Source: Betaproteobacteria bacterium SCN1 (GTDB taxonomy: Bacteria; Pseudomonadota; Gammaproteobacteria; Burkholderiales; Thiobacillaceae). From it: 64,000 nucleotides of DNA. The notes under the pieces are model-generated. The model searched no databases. It saw only the letters and a program-made list of their open reading frames with translations, and was not told the origin of the DNA. The DNA is taken from assembly GCA_008923315.1 (NCBI GenBank), contig WBSF01000008.1, positions 474,705 to 538,704 on the forward strand, given 5' to 3'. Of the stretch, positions 43,082-53,145 are shown piece by piece; positions within the stretch are counted from its first letter, which is position 1; the number at the start of each line of letters is the position of its first letter. Both the position numbers and the translations under genes were made by a program.

Positions 43082-44719
43082 TTAGCCTCCGATCGACACC
43101 AGCATGTCGAACATTTCCTTGGCGATCTGCATCACCTTGGCGGCAGCCTGATAGGCCTGCTGGTAACGCAGCAGATTGGTCGCTTCCTCGTCCAGGTTCA
43201 CGCCGGATTCGGACTGCAGCGTCGCGGTCGTCTGTTCGAGCAGGGTGCCGGCCGCCGCGCTGGTCACTTCGAGTTCACGCGTCTTGTTGCCGATTTCGTT
43301 GACCATCTGGCCGTAAGCGCCCAGATAGGTCGCGGTCCCGTTGCCCAGGGTGTTGGCGGTTTGCAGCGCCGCAAGCGCAAGCGCGTTGACATTGTTACCG
43401 ACCGCGCCGGGCGCATCCGCCGCGGCGATGTCCGAAGGATTGGTGATGGCCACGGAGAAGGCGCTCGCGCCCTGCACTGTCGGCCGGATCAGGAAACTGT
43501 CGCCCCCCACGGGCGGCGCCCCGGTGAGATCGATCTGCACGCCGTCGATGGTTTGCGGGAACGTGGCGAATGTCGTCGTGTTGCCGTCGGCCAGCCGGGT
43601 CAGGGTGTAGTTGGCACCGTCGAAGCTCAGGCTGTAATCGCTGGTGGTCAGTGCGCCCGCATTGGCGACGGTGGCCGTGATCGTGGCCGTGCCGTTGTTG
43701 CCGCTGTGGGCCGTCACCACCGGCGCCCCCACATTGAAGAAGGCTCCGCCCGCCGTACCCGACAGGTCGAACCCCGCCTGGTGCTGCGCATTGAAGGTTG
43801 CGGCCAGACCGATGGCGACGCGGCCCAGCGCGTTCTTTGCCGGCTCCAGCGATTCGCTGCGGAACTGCATCAGGCCACCCAGCGTGCCGCCGACCAGGCT
43901 CGAATCGCCGATGGCCATCGTGCTGCCGTTGCTCGCCTTGTAGCCGACCACCACCTTCTGCGGGTCGGTCGGGGAGGCCAGGGTCACCAGTTTGGAGGTC
44001 GAAGTCCCCACCACCAGCGGCTGGCCGTTGCCGACGAAGACGTTATAGGCGCCATCGCCCTGTTTGACGACGGTCGTCTTGATTTCCTTGTTCAGATCGA
44101 GCACGAGCTGGTCGCGCTGGTCGAGCAGATCGTTGGGCGGCTGGCCGGTGCTGCGCTGCGCCTTGCCGATGGCATCGTTCAGGCTGGCGATCTGGTCGGC
44201 ATAGGCATTGATGAGCGTGACGCTGGAGGCGATCTGGGTGTTGACGCCCCGTTCCAGTTCGGTGAGTTGGCCCGACAGGCTCTGGAAGCGTGCGGCGAGG
44301 GATTCCGCCGACGACAGGGCCGCCTGGCGGGACGGCACCGAGCTCGGATCGGTGGCCACGCCCTGCACGGCGCTGAAAAAATCCTGCAAGGCCGGCGACA
44401 GCCCGGCATCGGGATCGGCCAGCAGGTTGTTGATCTGCCGGATCTGGGCGTAGTAGCTGTCGAGCCCGCTCTTGGCAGTCTGCGCGTTCTGCACCTGGCT
44501 GCCCAGGTACTCGTTGTATATCCGCTTGACGGTGGAGACTTCGGTCCCCTGCCCGATGAATCCGAAACCGAAATTCTGGGCCAGCGCGGCGTTCTGCACG
44601 ACCACCTGGCGGTTGTAGCCGGGAGTCGCTGCATTGGCGATGTTGTGGCCGGTCGTACCGATCCCCACCTGAGCGGCAGTCAGGGCACTTTGGGCGATGC
44701 TGAGGATGTTGGAAGCCAT
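43082..44719 (-). CDS. flgK: Hook-filament junction protein FlgK
   Basis: 545-aa HAP1. The N-terminal rod/hook signature LSIAQSALTAAQVGIGTTGH, then NIANAATPGYNRQVV, and the C-terminal NLDEEATNLLRYQQAYQAAA are intact. The long S/T/G-rich centre is the variable surface domain. A sigma-28 promoter and a 5' hairpin lie upstream. Confidence 0.96.
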   Translation of the reverse strand: MASNILSIAQSALTAAQVGIGTTGHNIANAATPGYNRQVVVQNAALAQNFGFGFIGQGTEVSTVKRIYNEYLGSQVQNAQTAKSGLDSYYAQIRQINNLLADPDAGLSPALQDFFSAVQGVATDPSSVPSRQAALSSAESLAARFQSLSGQLTELERGVNTQIASSVTLINAYADQIASLNDAIGKAQRSTGQPPNDLLDQRDQLVLDLNKEIKTTVVKQGDGAYNVFVGNGQPLVVGTSTSKLVTLASPTDPQKVVVGYKASNGSTMAIGDSSLVGGTLGGLMQFRSESLEPAKNALGRVAIGLAATFNAQHQAGFDLSGTAGGAFFNVGAPVVTAHSGNNGTATITATVANAGALTTSDYSLSFDGANYTLTRLADGNTTTFATFPQTIDGVQIDLTGAPPVGGDSFLIRPTVQGASAFSVAITNPSDIAAADAPGAVGNNVNALALAALQTANTLGNGTATYLGAYGQMVNEIGNKTRELEVTSAAAGTLLEQTTATLQSESGVNLDEEATNLLRYQQAYQAAAKVMQIAKEMFDMLVSIGG

Positions 44720-44736
44720 CGGGTATCAGGGGGCGC

Positions 44737-44755
44737 AGGGCGGACAATCCGCCCT
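44737..44755 (-). repeat. Hairpin in the flgK leader
   Basis: Perfect arms AGGGCGGA (44737-44744) and TCCGCCCT (44748-44755) with a three-base loop, between the sigma-28 site and the flgK start. With no T run it is more likely an mRNA leader structure than a terminator. Confidence 0.5.
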
Positions 44756-44765
44756 CTCATAGTGT

Positions 44766-44792
44766 GAATCGGCTGGCCGCGTCATTTCTTGA
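44766..44792 (-). promoter_or_regulatory. Sigma-28 promoter of flgKL and the downstream chemotaxis genes
   Basis: On the minus strand: TCAAGAAA (44792-44785), exactly 11 bases, GCCGATTC (44773-44766). The core TCAAG and GCCGATT are shared with the cheY site. flgKL is a classical late, sigma-28 dependent operon. Confidence 0.75.
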
Positions 44793-44805
44793 ATGCTTCG
44801 CATGG

Positions 44806-45732
44806 CTAGGCTTTTTCCACCAGCCGGATGGCCCCGGTGAGCTTGCGCGCGTAGGCCGGATCGGTCGCATAGCCCGCCTGCTGCAGGCCCTGGGCAAACC
44901 CGGCCGCGTCGCCGCCCTGGGCGATCACGCCCTGGTAGCGGGCATTGCCGCGCAGCAGGTTGGCGTAATCCCGGAAGGCATCGGCATAGGAATCGTAGGC
45001 CCGGAAGGTATCCACCTGCTTGACCGGCTGGCCGTTCACGTATTCGGTGGTCACGATATCGACGGTACGGCCTTTCCAGCCGGCACCGGCCTTGATGCCG
45101 AAGAGATTGTGGCTGTCCGCGCCGTCGGCGCCGCGGATCGCCTGCCGGCCCCAGCCGGTTTCGAGCGCGGCCTGGCCGACCATGAAGTGGGCGGGAATGC
45201 CGGTGGCGGCGCTGGCGGACTGGGCGTGCGGCAGCATGCGCTGGACGAAGTCGCCGACATGCGCCGGCACGTCGCCGCCCGGCGACGGCGTGCCCGCGGG
45301 CGTCACGGCGGGCGCAGCGGCCTGGGCAGCCGGCAGCGCGAACGCCTGCGGCGCATCGAGCGGCAGGGCGCGGCCGGCATCCAGGGGGAAGGCCTGCGGT
45401 TCGGCGGCCGGATCGACCGCCGCCGTGACCGCCCGGCTCAGCTGGCGCACCATCACGTCGGCCAGCCCCACGCCCCGGCTGGCCATGCTCTGCGACAGCT
45501 GCTGGTCCAGCATCGAGGTGTACATGCGGGTCTGCTCGCTGTCGAACAGGCCGTCCTGGCTCGTGGTTTCGCGCATGCTTTTCAGCAGCATGTTCATGAA
45601 CACGGCCTCGAACTGCCGGGCCGCGGCCTTGAGCGCCTCCGGCGAAGCCTGCTTCGCGTCGAGCTTGAGCGCATTGACGCCCTGGACGTCGAGCGCGAAG
45701 CGCGCGGCGAGATCGGCGCCGGACACGCTCAT
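44806..45732 (-). CDS. flgJ: Peptidoglycan hydrolase and rod scaffold FlgJ
   Basis: 308-aa periplasmic protein. The N-terminal rod-binding domain (AARQFEAVFMNMLLKSMRET; DGLFDSEQTRMYTSMLDQQL) is followed by an A/P-rich linker and the glucosaminidase domain (VGQAALETGWGRQAIRGADG, catalytic glutamate). It clears peptidoglycan for the growing rod. ATG 45732 overlaps the flgI stop as ATGA. Confidence 0.95.
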   Translation of the reverse strand: MSVSGADLAARFALDVQGVNALKLDAKQASPEALKAAARQFEAVFMNMLLKSMRETTSQDGLFDSEQTRMYTSMLDQQLSQSMASRGVGLADVMVRQLSRAVTAAVDPAAEPQAFPLDAGRALPLDAPQAFALPAAQAAAPAVTPAGTPSPGGDVPAHVGDFVQRMLPHAQSASAATGIPAHFMVGQAALETGWGRQAIRGADGADSHNLFGIKAGAGWKGRTVDIVTTEYVNGQPVKQVDTFRAYDSYADAFRDYANLLRGNARYQGVIAQGGDAAGFAQGLQQAGYATDPAYARKLTGAIRLVEKA

Positions 45733-46829
45733 CAGATCACTTCCAGCTCGGCACGCAGCGCGCCGGATGCCTTGAGGGCCTGCAGGATGGCGAGCAGATC
45801 CTGCGGCGTGACGCCGATGGAATTGAGCGCCTTGACCACGTCGGCCAGCGAGGCGCCGCCTTTCAGCAGCATGACTTCGCCCGGCTGCTGGCGGATTTCG
45901 ATTTCGGACTGCGCGGTCACCACCGTCTCGCCGCGCGAGAATGGGGCCGGCTGGCTGATCACCGGCTGCGTGTTGATGATGACGGAGAGATTGCCGTGCG
46001 ACACCGCGCTCGGATCGAGCATCACTTTCTGGTTCATCACCACCGAACCGGTACGCGCATTGACGATGACCTTGGCCATGGCGACGGCGGGATCGACTTC
46101 CAGGCTTTCGACGGCGCCGAGAAAGGCCACCCGCTCGCTTTCGCCGACCGGGGTCTTCACCTGCACCACCCGGCCGTTCAGCGCGCGCGCCGTTTCCTTG
46201 CCGAAACGCGCATTGATCGCATCGACCACCCGCGCAGCGGTGGAAAAATCGCTCTGCCGCAACTCCACGTTGATGCTGCCGGATTCGCCCAGCGCAGTCG
46301 CCACGCCGCGTTCGACCGTGGCGCCCGCGGGGATGCGCCCGACCGAGAGATGATTGATCTGCGCCTTGCTGCCGTTGGCCGATGCGCCGGCGCCGCTGAC
46401 CACCAGGCTGCCCTGGGCCATCGCGTAGATCTGGCCGTCGGCCCCCTTGAGCGGCGTCATCACCAGCGTACCGCCGCGCAGGCTCTTGGCATTGCCGATC
46501 GACGACACGGTCACGTCGAGCATCTGGCCGGATTGCGAGAACGGCGGCAGCTCGGCGGTCACCATCACGGCGGCGACGTTCTTCAGCTGCATGTTCACGC
46601 CGGTGGGCAGATTGACGCCCATCTGGGTCAGCATGCTGGCAATGCTCTGGGTGGTGAACGGGGTCTGCGTGGTCTGGTCGCCGGTGCCGTCGAGGCCCAC
46701 CACCAGGCCGTAGCCGGCGAGCTGGTTGACGCGCACGCCCTGGATGGCGGCAATGTCCTTGATGCGCTCGGCCTGCACCGGCGCGGTGAAGGCCAGGGCG
46801 GCAGCGAGCAGGAACGAAATCGGTTTCAT
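45732..46829 (-). CDS. flgI: Flagellar P-ring protein FlgI
   Basis: 365-aa P-ring subunit, a bushing in the peptidoglycan layer. The cleavable signal peptide FLLAAALAFTAPVQAERIKD is followed by the conserved VNQLAGYGLVVGLDGTGDQT and PFTTQSIASMLTQMGVNLP. ATG 46829 is chosen since it begins the signal peptide; the open frame upstream overlaps flgH in another frame. Confidence 0.97.
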   Translation of the reverse strand: MKPISFLLAAALAFTAPVQAERIKDIAAIQGVRVNQLAGYGLVVGLDGTGDQTTQTPFTTQSIASMLTQMGVNLPTGVNMQLKNVAAVMVTAELPPFSQSGQMLDVTVSSIGNAKSLRGGTLVMTPLKGADGQIYAMAQGSLVVSGAGASANGSKAQINHLSVGRIPAGATVERGVATALGESGSINVELRQSDFSTAARVVDAINARFGKETARALNGRVVQVKTPVGESERVAFLGAVESLEVDPAVAMAKVIVNARTGSVVMNQKVMLDPSAVSHGNLSVIINTQPVISQPAPFSRGETVVTAQSEIEIRQQPGEVMLLKGGASLADVVKALNSIGVTPQDLLAILQALKASGALRAELEVI

Positions 46830-46840
46830 GGTACGGGCTC

Positions 46841-47518
46841 TCAAAGGGGCGCGAAACTCAGGAAGAAACGCGCCAGCCAGCCCATCACCTCGGCGGAATC
46901 GAGCTTGGCGCTGGTGCGGTATTCGATGCGCGCATCGGCCACCTTGGTCGACGAGACGCTGTTGCCGGCCTGGATCGAGTCGGGCTGGACCACGCCGGAC
47001 AGGCGGACGTACTCCACGCCCTTGTCGAGTGCGACCTGTTTTTCGCCGGACACGACCAGGTTGCCGTTGGGCAGCACCTCGACCACGGTGACCGTGATCG
47101 TGCCGCTGAAGGTGTTGCTCGAATCCAGCGCGGACTTGTCGGCGTATTCGGCCGAGGAATCGGCGGTCACGCCGACGCCCTGCAGGGTCTTGAGCGGCAG
47201 CCCGGCAACCGTGCCGATCGACGAATCGACCGCGCCGGTCTTGGAACCGGACGACGAAGCCGCCTTGCCGGCCTGGGTCCGCTCGTTGATCACGATGGTG
47301 AGGATGTCGCCCACCTGGCGGGCGCGCCGATCCTCGAACAGCGGGCGGTAGCTGGCGTTCTGGTAGATGGCGCCATTCGTCGGCCCCTGCGCGGTCTGGG
47401 CCTGCGGGCGGGTGCTGGTCGGGTGATCGACGATGCTCGACGGCGTCGTGCCGCAACCGGCCAGCGCGATCGATCCCGTCAGCAGAATCAGGCGAAAGGC
47501 GTTCATGCAGCGGCTCAC
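46841..47518 (-). CDS. flgH: Flagellar L-ring lipoprotein FlgH
   Basis: 225-aa outer-membrane L-ring subunit. The lipobox LAGC ([18 protein letters not shown]) shows signal peptidase II processing and acylation. The conserved [20 protein letters not shown] and [20 protein letters not shown] follow. GTG 47518 overlaps the flgG stop as GTGA; the ATG four codons later (47506) is an equally possible start. Confidence 0.95.
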   Translation of the reverse strand: MSRCMNAFRLILLTGSIALAGCGTTPSSIVDHPTSTRPQAQTAQGPTNGAIYQNASYRPLFEDRRARQVGDILTIVINERTQAGKAASSSGSKTGAVDSSIGTVAGLPLKTLQGVGVTADSSAEYADKSALDSSNTFSGTITVTVVEVLPNGNLVVSGEKQVALDKGVEYVRLSGVVQPDSIQAGNSVSSTKVADARIEYRTSAKLDSAEVMGWLARFFLSFAPL

Positions 47519-48297
47519 AATTGGGTCAGGCGCTGCAGCATCTGGTCGGACGTCGAGATCGCCTTGCTGTTGATCTCGTAGGCGCGCTGGGTCTGGATCA
47601 TGTTGACCAGTTCCTCCACCACATTGACGTTCGAGGTTTCGACATAGCCCTGACTGAGCAGCCCGGCGCCGTTGCTGCCCGGCGAGGTGCCGCTCGGCGT
47701 GCCCGACGAGGCGGTTTCGGCGTAGAGGTTTTCGCCCAGGCTCTGCAGGCCGGCCGGATTGATGAACATGGCCAGCTGCAGGGTGCCGATCGTGGTCGGC
47801 GCGGACGAACCGGGCTGGGTCACGGACACCGTGCCGTCACGCCCGATGGTCAGTGTCTGCGCATCGGCCGGAATGGTGATCGCGGGCTGCACCGGGTAGC
47901 CGCTCGAGGTCACGAGCTGGCCGTTGGCGTCGGTCTGGAAGGAGCCGTCGCGCGTGTAGGAGGTGGTGCCGTCCGGCATCAGCACCTGGAAAAATCCCTG
48001 CCCCTGGATCGCCACGTCCTTGGCGTTGCCCGTCTGCTGCAGGTTGCCCTGGGTGAAGATGCGTTCGGTGGCGACGGGCTTCACGCCGGTACCGATCTGC
48101 AGGCCGGAGGGCAGCTGGGTCTGTTCGGACGACTGCGCGCCGGGCTGGCGGATGGTCTGGTAGAGCAGGTCCTCGAACACGGCCCGCGCGCGCTTGAAGC
48201 CGCTGGTGCTGACGTTGGCGAGGTTGTTGGAAATCACGTCCATCTGCGTCTGTTGCGCATCGAGACCGGTCTTGGCAATCCATAGCGAGCGAATCAT
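47515..48297 (-). CDS. flgG: Distal rod protein FlgG
   Basis: 260-aa rod subunit. The N-terminus [20 protein letters not shown], then [20 protein letters not shown], and the C-terminus [20 protein letters not shown], then [15 protein letters not shown] are diagnostic. Length is standard. Confidence 0.97.
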   Translation of the reverse strand: MIRSLWIAKTGLDAQQTQMDVISNNLANVSTSGFKRARAVFEDLLYQTIRQPGAQSSEQTQLPSGLQIGTGVKPVATERIFTQGNLQQTGNAKDVAIQGQGFFQVLMPDGTTSYTRDGSFQTDANGQLVTSSGYPVQPAITIPADAQTLTIGRDGTVSVTQPGSSAPTTIGTLQLAMFINPAGLQSLGENLYAETASSGTPSGTSPGSNGAGLLSQGYVETSNVNVVEELVNMIQTQRAYEINSKAISTSDQMLQRLTQL

Positions 48298-48320
48298 GGT
48301 GGCTCCTTGTAATCCTGCAA

Positions 48321-49061
48321 TCAGCTCAGGCTCAGCAACTGGGTTGCCTTGCTGTCGTTGTTCTCGGCGTGCTGCATGAGCTTCATCTGCATCTCGAACT
48401 GGCGCGCCAGGGTAATCATGTCGACCATCGCGTCGACGACGTTGACGTTGGACGACTCGAGCGCGCCCGACAGTACTTTCACGTTGGGATCGGTGTCGGC
48501 GGTCGCGCCGCCTTTCATGCGGAACAGGCCGTCGTCGCCGCGCACCAGCTCGCCGCTCGGCGGATTGACCAGCTTGAGCCGGCCGACCGTGGTGAGCCCG
48601 GTCGCGGCCGACCCGTCGGGCAGGAGCGAGATCGTGCCGTCGCGGCCCACCGCCAGATTGCTGCCCGGCGGAATCGACAGCGCGCCGCCGTCGCCCTGCA
48701 CGATGAGCCCGCTCGCGGTGCGCAGCACGCCGTTTTCGTCCAGCTCGAAGCTGCCGTTGCGCGTATAGGCTTCGCTGCCGTCCTCGGCCTGCACCGCGAA
48801 CCAGCCGTCGCCTTCGACGGCCATGTCGAGCGGGCGGCCGGTCTGCTGGACCACGCCCGCGCGAAAATCGGTCCCGGTCGTCGAATCGACGACGAAGGCC
48901 CGCGTCGGCAGGGGCGCACCCTCCACCGGCACGGCGCGGAAAGCGTCGATCTGGGCGCGAAAACCGGTGGTCGAGGCGTTGGCGAGGTTGTGCGAGACCG
49001 TAGCCTGCTGTTCCAGCGTGTGCTTCGCGCCGGTCATCGCGGTGTAGATCATGCGGTCCAT
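48321..49061 (-). CDS. flgF: Proximal rod protein FlgF
   Basis: 246-aa rod subunit with the start [20 protein letters not shown], the flagellar rod motif [19 protein letters not shown] and the C-terminal [20 protein letters not shown]. It lies between flgE and flgG in the usual order. Confidence 0.96.
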   Translation of the reverse strand: MDRMIYTAMTGAKHTLEQQATVSHNLANASTTGFRAQIDAFRAVPVEGAPLPTRAFVVDSTTGTDFRAGVVQQTGRPLDMAVEGDGWFAVQAEDGSEAYTRNGSFELDENGVLRTASGLIVQGDGGALSIPPGSNLAVGRDGTISLLPDGSAATGLTTVGRLKLVNPPSGELVRGDDGLFRMKGGATADTDPNVKVLSGALESSNVNVVDAMVDMITLARQFEMQMKLMQHAENNDSKATQLLSLS

Positions 49062-49086
49062 GGCGGGCCCTCAGAAATGCGATTCG

Positions 49087-50295
49087 TCAGCGCAGGTTGA
49101 CCAGCGTCTGCAGCACGGCGTCCTGCGCCTTGATGGTCTGGGCGTTGGCCTGGTAGACGCGCTGCGCGGTGATCATGTTGACCAGCTCGGCGGTGAGATC
49201 GACGTTGGAATCCTCGACCGCGGAAGACTGGAGAACGCCGAGGTTGCCGGAGTCCGGTGCGCCGACGAGCGGCGAGCCGGATTGCGCGGTCTCGGTCCAC
49301 ATGTTGTTGCCGATCGGTTTCAGGCCGTTGGGGTTGGCGAAACTCGCCAGCACGACCTGCCCCAGCACGGCCGATTCGCCGTTGGTGTAGCGGCCGAGGA
49401 TGACGCCGTCGCTGCCGATGCTGAAGCCGGCCAGACGGCCGGCGGTGTAGCCGTCCTGCACCAGCTTGTCCACGCTGAACGGTGCGCCGTACTGAGTGGT
49501 GCCGGTGTAGTCGATGTCCACGCTGAACGGCGTCGTCGCACCCGTGGTCACCGCCACCGAGGTGGAAAGCGGCATCGCCGTGGTCAGCGCACCGTCGGTA
49601 TTGAAGGCCAGCGTGCCGACCGAAGTCGCGGCGGCGCCGTCCACCGACGCGAACACATCCCAGGTGCCCGAGGCCGTCTTCACGTAATAGGTCTGCAGGG
49701 TATGCGCATTGCCCAGGCTGTCGTAGATCGACACGGACGTGGCGTTGTGGAAGGTGGTCGGATCGTTCTGGTTGAAGCTGGCGGACGCCAGCGGCGTTTT
49801 GGTCGAATCCAGGGTGAGCTGGGCCGTCACTTCGCTCGACTGCTGCGGCGGCAGGCTGGTGGTGCTGACATACAGCGGCGCCGGGGCGCCGGTCGACAGC
49901 ACGCCGCTGGCGTTGGCGGTGTAGCCGGTCAGATTGGCGCCGCTGGGGCTGATGATGTAGCCGTTGCGGTCGAGCTGGAACTGGCCGTTGCGCTGGTAGG
50001 TGATCTCGCCGTTGTTGTCCATGCGGAAGAAACCATTGCCGTTGATGGCGATGTCGAGCGGATTGTTGGTCGTGGTGATGTTGCCCTGGGTGAACTGCTG
50101 GGCCACGGTGGCGAGCTGCACGCCGATACCGATCTGCGAACCGCCCGCGCCGGTGAGCGAGTTGGCGTACACGTCGGCGAACTGCGCCTGCGACTGCTTG
50201 TAACCGACCGTGCCGGAGTTGGCGACGTTGTTGCCGATGGCGTCGAGATTCTTGGCCGCTGCGTTCAGACCGCTCAAGCCTTGCTGGAAACTCAT
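49087..50295 (-). CDS. flgE: Flagellar hook protein FlgE
   Basis: 402-aa hook subunit. The N-terminus [20 protein letters not shown], then [20 protein letters not shown], and the C-terminus [20 protein letters not shown] are typical. The middle domains are of average length. AAGGAGCACACC precedes the ATG. Confidence 0.97.
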   Translation of the reverse strand: MSFQQGLSGLNAAAKNLDAIGNNVANSGTVGYKQSQAQFADVYANSLTGAGGSQIGIGVQLATVAQQFTQGNITTTNNPLDIAINGNGFFRMDNNGEITYQRNGQFQLDRNGYIISPSGANLTGYTANASGVLSTGAPAPLYVSTTSLPPQQSSEVTAQLTLDSTKTPLASASFNQNDPTTFHNATSVSIYDSLGNAHTLQTYYVKTASGTWDVFASVDGAAATSVGTLAFNTDGALTTAMPLSTSVAVTTGATTPFSVDIDYTGTTQYGAPFSVDKLVQDGYTAGRLAGFSIGSDGVILGRYTNGESAVLGQVVLASFANPNGLKPIGNNMWTETAQSGSPLVGAPDSGNLGVLQSSAVEDSNVDLTAELVNMITAQRVYQANAQTIKAQDAVLQTLVNLR

Positions 50296-50331
50296 GGTGT
50301 GCTCCTTAGTGTGTCGTCGCGACGACGTTCA

Positions 50332-50997
50332 TCAGAAAATCTGCCGGATGTCGGTGTAGCCGGCCTGGCCGCTGCCGGCCAGGTTGAGCTGCACGCCGCT
50401 GCTGTCCTGTGTCACGCTCGACACCAGGCCCAGGTAGAAGGGTTCGCCGGTCACGGCCTCGCCGGCGTTCGAAGCGCTGATCTTGAAGTTGTAGTTGCCG
50501 GCGGGCACGGTGCTGCCGTCGTCGGCCAGGCCGTCCCAGGCCACCAGATTCATGCCGGCCGCGCGCTCGCCCAGATCGATGGTGCGGACGGTCGCGCCCG
50601 CCTCGTTTTCGATGGTCAGCTTGACCGAATCGGCGGCCGCCTCGAGGTCGAAACCGACCACGGCGTTCTCCTGCGCGGGACCGATGATGTCGCCGGGCAC
50701 CAGCACGCTGCGGCCGATCAGGTTGGCGGCCTGCGCCATCTGGTTGTTGCCCAGGCTGGCAACCAGCTTGTCCATGCTGGCGCTCATGTTCTCGATGCCC
50801 TGCACGGTGGACAGCTGCGCCATCTGGCTCGTCACCTGCGCGTTGTCGAGCGGATTGAGCGGATCCTGGTTCTTCATCTGCGCCACCAGCAGGCTGAGAA
50901 ACCGGTTCTGGGTTTCCTCGGCACTGCTCTGGGTCTTCTTCGCCGCGGCGGCGCCGAAAAGGCTGGTCACGGAACTGGTGTCTTGTACGGTGCTCAT
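50332..50997 (-). CDS. flgD: Hook cap/assembly protein FlgD
   Basis: 221-aa scaffold for hook polymerisation. The export-relevant N-terminal region NRFLSLLVAQMKNQDPLNPL, then DNAQVTSQMAQLSTVQGIEN, is followed by the FlgD Ig-like and Tudor-like domains (VAWDGLADDGSTVPAGNYNF). It is the standard neighbour of flgE. Confidence 0.96.
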   Translation of the reverse strand: MSTVQDTSSVTSLFGAAAAKKTQSSAEETQNRFLSLLVAQMKNQDPLNPLDNAQVTSQMAQLSTVQGIENMSASMDKLVASLGNNQMAQAANLIGRSVLVPGDIIGPAQENAVVGFDLEAAADSVKLTIENEAGATVRTIDLGERAAGMNLVAWDGLADDGSTVPAGNYNFKISASNAGEAVTGEPFYLGLVSSVTQDSSGVQLNLAGSGQAGYTDIRQIF

Positions 50998-51009
50998 CGG
51001 GATTCCTCT

Positions 51010-51414
51010 TTATTGGCCCAGGCTCAGGGTCTTGAGCAGCAGGGTCTTGGTGGTGTTCATCATTTCCACGTTCGACTGGTAGGAGCGCGAGGCGGAAATC
51101 ATGTTGACCATCTCCTCGACGACATTGACGTTGGGCAGGGTCACGTAGCCCTTGTCGTCGGCGAGCGGGTTTTTGGGGTCGTACACCGTCTTCATCGGCG
51201 ACGGGTCTTCGATCACGCCGGCCACGTTGACGCCGGTGGCGCCGTTCTCGCCCACCGGCGCGGCTGCAAACACGACCTGCTTGGCCTTGTAGGGCGTGCC
51301 GTTGGCGCTGGTCGCGCTGTCGGCGTTGGCCAGGTTGCTGGCGACGGTGTTGAGCCGCTGCGACTGCGCGTTCATGGCGGAGCCGGCGACATTGAAGATG
51401 TTGAACAGGGACAT
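51010..51414 (-). CDS. flgC: Proximal rod protein FlgC
   Basis: 134-aa rod subunit. [40 protein letters not shown] and the C-terminal [20 protein letters not shown] are all present. It starts 28 bases after flgB. Confidence 0.97.
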   Translation of the reverse strand: MSLFNIFNVAGSAMNAQSQRLNTVASNLANADSATSANGTPYKAKQVVFAAAPVGENGATGVNVAGVIEDPSPMKTVYDPKNPLADDKGYVTLPNVNVVEEMVNMISASRSYQSNVEMMNTTKTLLLKTLSLGQ

Positions 51415-51442
51415 GCGCGTCTCTCCTTAAATATCCGGCGTA

Positions 51443-51859
51443 TCAGCCCTGGATCACGGCGAGCATGCTCTTGATCTGCGAGCTCACGCGCGTGAGGTTG
51501 AATTCGTACTGCACGGCGTTTTCGGCAAAGGCGGCGCGTTCGGCATCGACGTCGACCGTGTTGCCGTCGACATTGCCCTGGGCCGGCTGGCGATATTGCA
51601 GAAAACTCTGGGTCGACAGTTCGGCGCTGCCTTTCAGGTGCCCCGGGGCGGTCGTCGCCAGCGTCGTGCCGCCCGGTGCCTGCTGGCCGCCCAGCGCGCT
51701 CGTCAGCGCGGATTTGAAATCGAAATCGCGCGCCTTGTAGTTGGGCGTGTCCGCGTTGGCGATGTTCGACGCCAGCACCTGCTGGCGCTGGTCGCGCAGA
51801 CGCAGCGCCTGCGCGTGGAAATTGAGCATCTCGTCCAGCCGGTTCAGCATTGCGATCAC
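51443..51859 (-). CDS. flgB: Proximal rod protein FlgB
   Basis: 138-aa first rod subunit, LDEMLNFHAQALRLRDQRQQ, then VLASNIANADTPNYKARDFD. The start may be GTG 51859, which GGGAG serves, or ATG 51850 with AAGG; they differ by three residues. It heads the flgBCDEFGHIJ operon, which transcribes away from flgA. The 173-base divergent gap shows no sigma-28 site facing flgB. Confidence 0.96.
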   Translation of the reverse strand: MIAMLNRLDEMLNFHAQALRLRDQRQQVLASNIANADTPNYKARDFDFKSALTSALGGQQAPGGTTLATTAPGHLKGSAELSTQSFLQYRQPAQGNVDGNTVDVDAERAAFAENAVQYEFNLTRVSSQIKSMLAVIQG

Positions 51860-52032
51860 CTTGTCTCCCGGCGGCGATTCGTCCGCGGGGCCTTTTTCGA
51901 TGACTGCATCCTAGATGCGCCGCCGTCCATCCAATCGAACGATAAAAGGCAAAAAGGCGGCTCATTTCGGCGTTTAGCCCGTACGCGCGCGAGGCTAGAC
52001 TGCGGCCCAGCATCCGAATCCGGGACACGCCC

Positions 52033-52710
52033 ATGAAACGCTTCTTCTGTCTGCTGCTGACGCTCGCCTGGGCCGGTTCGGCGCAGGCCGCCAGCCAGGA
52101 CCCCGCCGCCTTGCGCGCTGCCGCCGAACGCTTCCTGCTCGCCCAGGCCGCCGGCCAGCCGGGCAAAGTCTCGGTCGCGGTCACGCCGCCGCGCGCGGAA
52201 TTCCCCGCCTGCGCCGCGCTCCAGCCGTTCCAGATGCCCGGCGCCCGCCTCGCCGGCCGGATCACGGTGGGGGTGCGCTGCCTGAGCCCGTCGGCCTGGA
52301 CGGTCTACCTGCCTGCGACCGTCAAGGTCATCGGCTCGTACGTCGCCACCGTCCAGCCGCTGCCGCCCAACCGGGTGCTGGCGGCGGGCGATCTGGTCCT
52401 GCGCGAGGGCGATCTGGGCCAGCTGCCGGCCGACGTGGCCACCGACATCGACGCCCTGGTAGGCTATCGAACGGTATCCGGAGTCGCCGCAGGTGCGCCG
52501 CTGCGCAGCCGCCTGCTCAAGGCGCCGCTGGTGGTGCAGCAGGGTCAACCCACCCGGCTGGTGCTGATCGGGCCCGGATTCACGGTGCAGAGCGAGGGAC
52601 AGGCGCTGGCCAATGCCGGCCGGGGCGACCGGGTGCGGATCAAGACCCCTTCCGGCCAGGTCGTCAGCGGCATCGCGCAGGACGGACAGCAGGTCGAAGT
52701 GGCCTTTTGA
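52033..52710 (+). CDS. flgA: P-ring assembly chaperone FlgA
   Basis: 225-aa periplasmic protein with signal peptide FFCLLLTLAWAGSAQA. A SAF-domain C-terminal half follows (LPPNRVLAAGDLVLREGDLG; VAAGAPLRSRLLKAPLVVQQ; GQVVSGIAQDGQQVEV). FlgA chaperones FlgI before ring assembly. It is divergent from flgB. Confidence 0.95.
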   Translation: MKRFFCLLLTLAWAGSAQAASQDPAALRAAAERFLLAQAAGQPGKVSVAVTPPRAEFPACAALQPFQMPGARLAGRITVGVRCLSPSAWTVYLPATVKVIGSYVATVQPLPPNRVLAAGDLVLREGDLGQLPADVATDIDALVGYRTVSGVAAGAPLRSRLLKAPLVVQQGQPTRLVLIGPGFTVQSEGQALANAGRGDRVRIKTPSGQVVSGIAQDGQQVEVAF

Positions 52711-52766
52711 ATCGGGCCCATAGGCGCGTGGACGAGATTTTTTTGCGCCGGGAACGGTCTCAACCC

Positions 52767-52793
52767 TTCAGAAAGGGCAAGCGCTGCCGTTTA
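52767..52793 (+). promoter_or_regulatory. Sigma-28-like promoter of flgMN
   Basis: TTCAGAAA (52767-52774), exactly 11 bases, GCCGTTTA (52786-52793). The -35 resembles the flgK one (TCAAGAAA, six of eight) and the -10 the cheY one (GCCGATTA, seven of eight). flgM often has such a promoter in addition to flgA read-through. Confidence 0.5.
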
Positions 52794-52842
52794 CCGTTCT
52801 GATCAAGCCGCATTTCGCCCGCTTTACGGACAGGATATCCGC

Positions 52843-53145
52843 ATGAAAATCGATCCCGGCGTCAAACAGGTCACCCTGCCGACCGCCACCGAAAACCGGC
52901 CGGCACAAGCCAAAACCGGCGCGCGCCCGGGCACCGAGCAGACCGACGTCAAGCTCAGCCCGCGCGCGGCGCAGCTGCAGGAGCTGGAAACCCAGCTCGC
53001 CGCCATTCCGGTGGTCGACCGTTCCAAGGTCGAGAACATCAAGCAGGCCATCGCTTCGGGCCAGTACGCCGTCAATGCGGACAACGTCGCCCAGGGCCTC
53101 ATCGAGTCGGTGAAGGACATGCTTCATGTCGCAAAATCCAAGTGA
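52843..53145 (+). CDS. flgM: Anti-sigma-28 factor FlgM
   Basis: 100-aa FlgM. A disordered N-terminal half is followed by the sigma-28-binding helices VDRSKVENIKQAIASGQYAV, then NADNVAQGLIESV. FlgM holds FliA inactive until it is exported through the finished hook, which times the late genes. Its end overlaps flgN by 20 bases. Confidence 0.95.
   Translation: MKIDPGVKQVTLPTATENRPAQAKTGARPGTEQTDVKLSPRAAQLQELETQLAAIPVVDRSKVENIKQAIASGQYAVNADNVAQGLIESVKDMLHVAKSK

Noticed and set aside
49051..51474. An 807-codon open frame on the plus strand opposite flgF-flgE-flgD-flgC
   Set aside because: It is an antisense shadow of high-GC codon usage. It has no ribosome site or domain, is rich in R, H, G and V, and the minus-strand flg genes explain every base. 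The same applies to other long antisense frames, for example 56784-59327 and 39845-41419.
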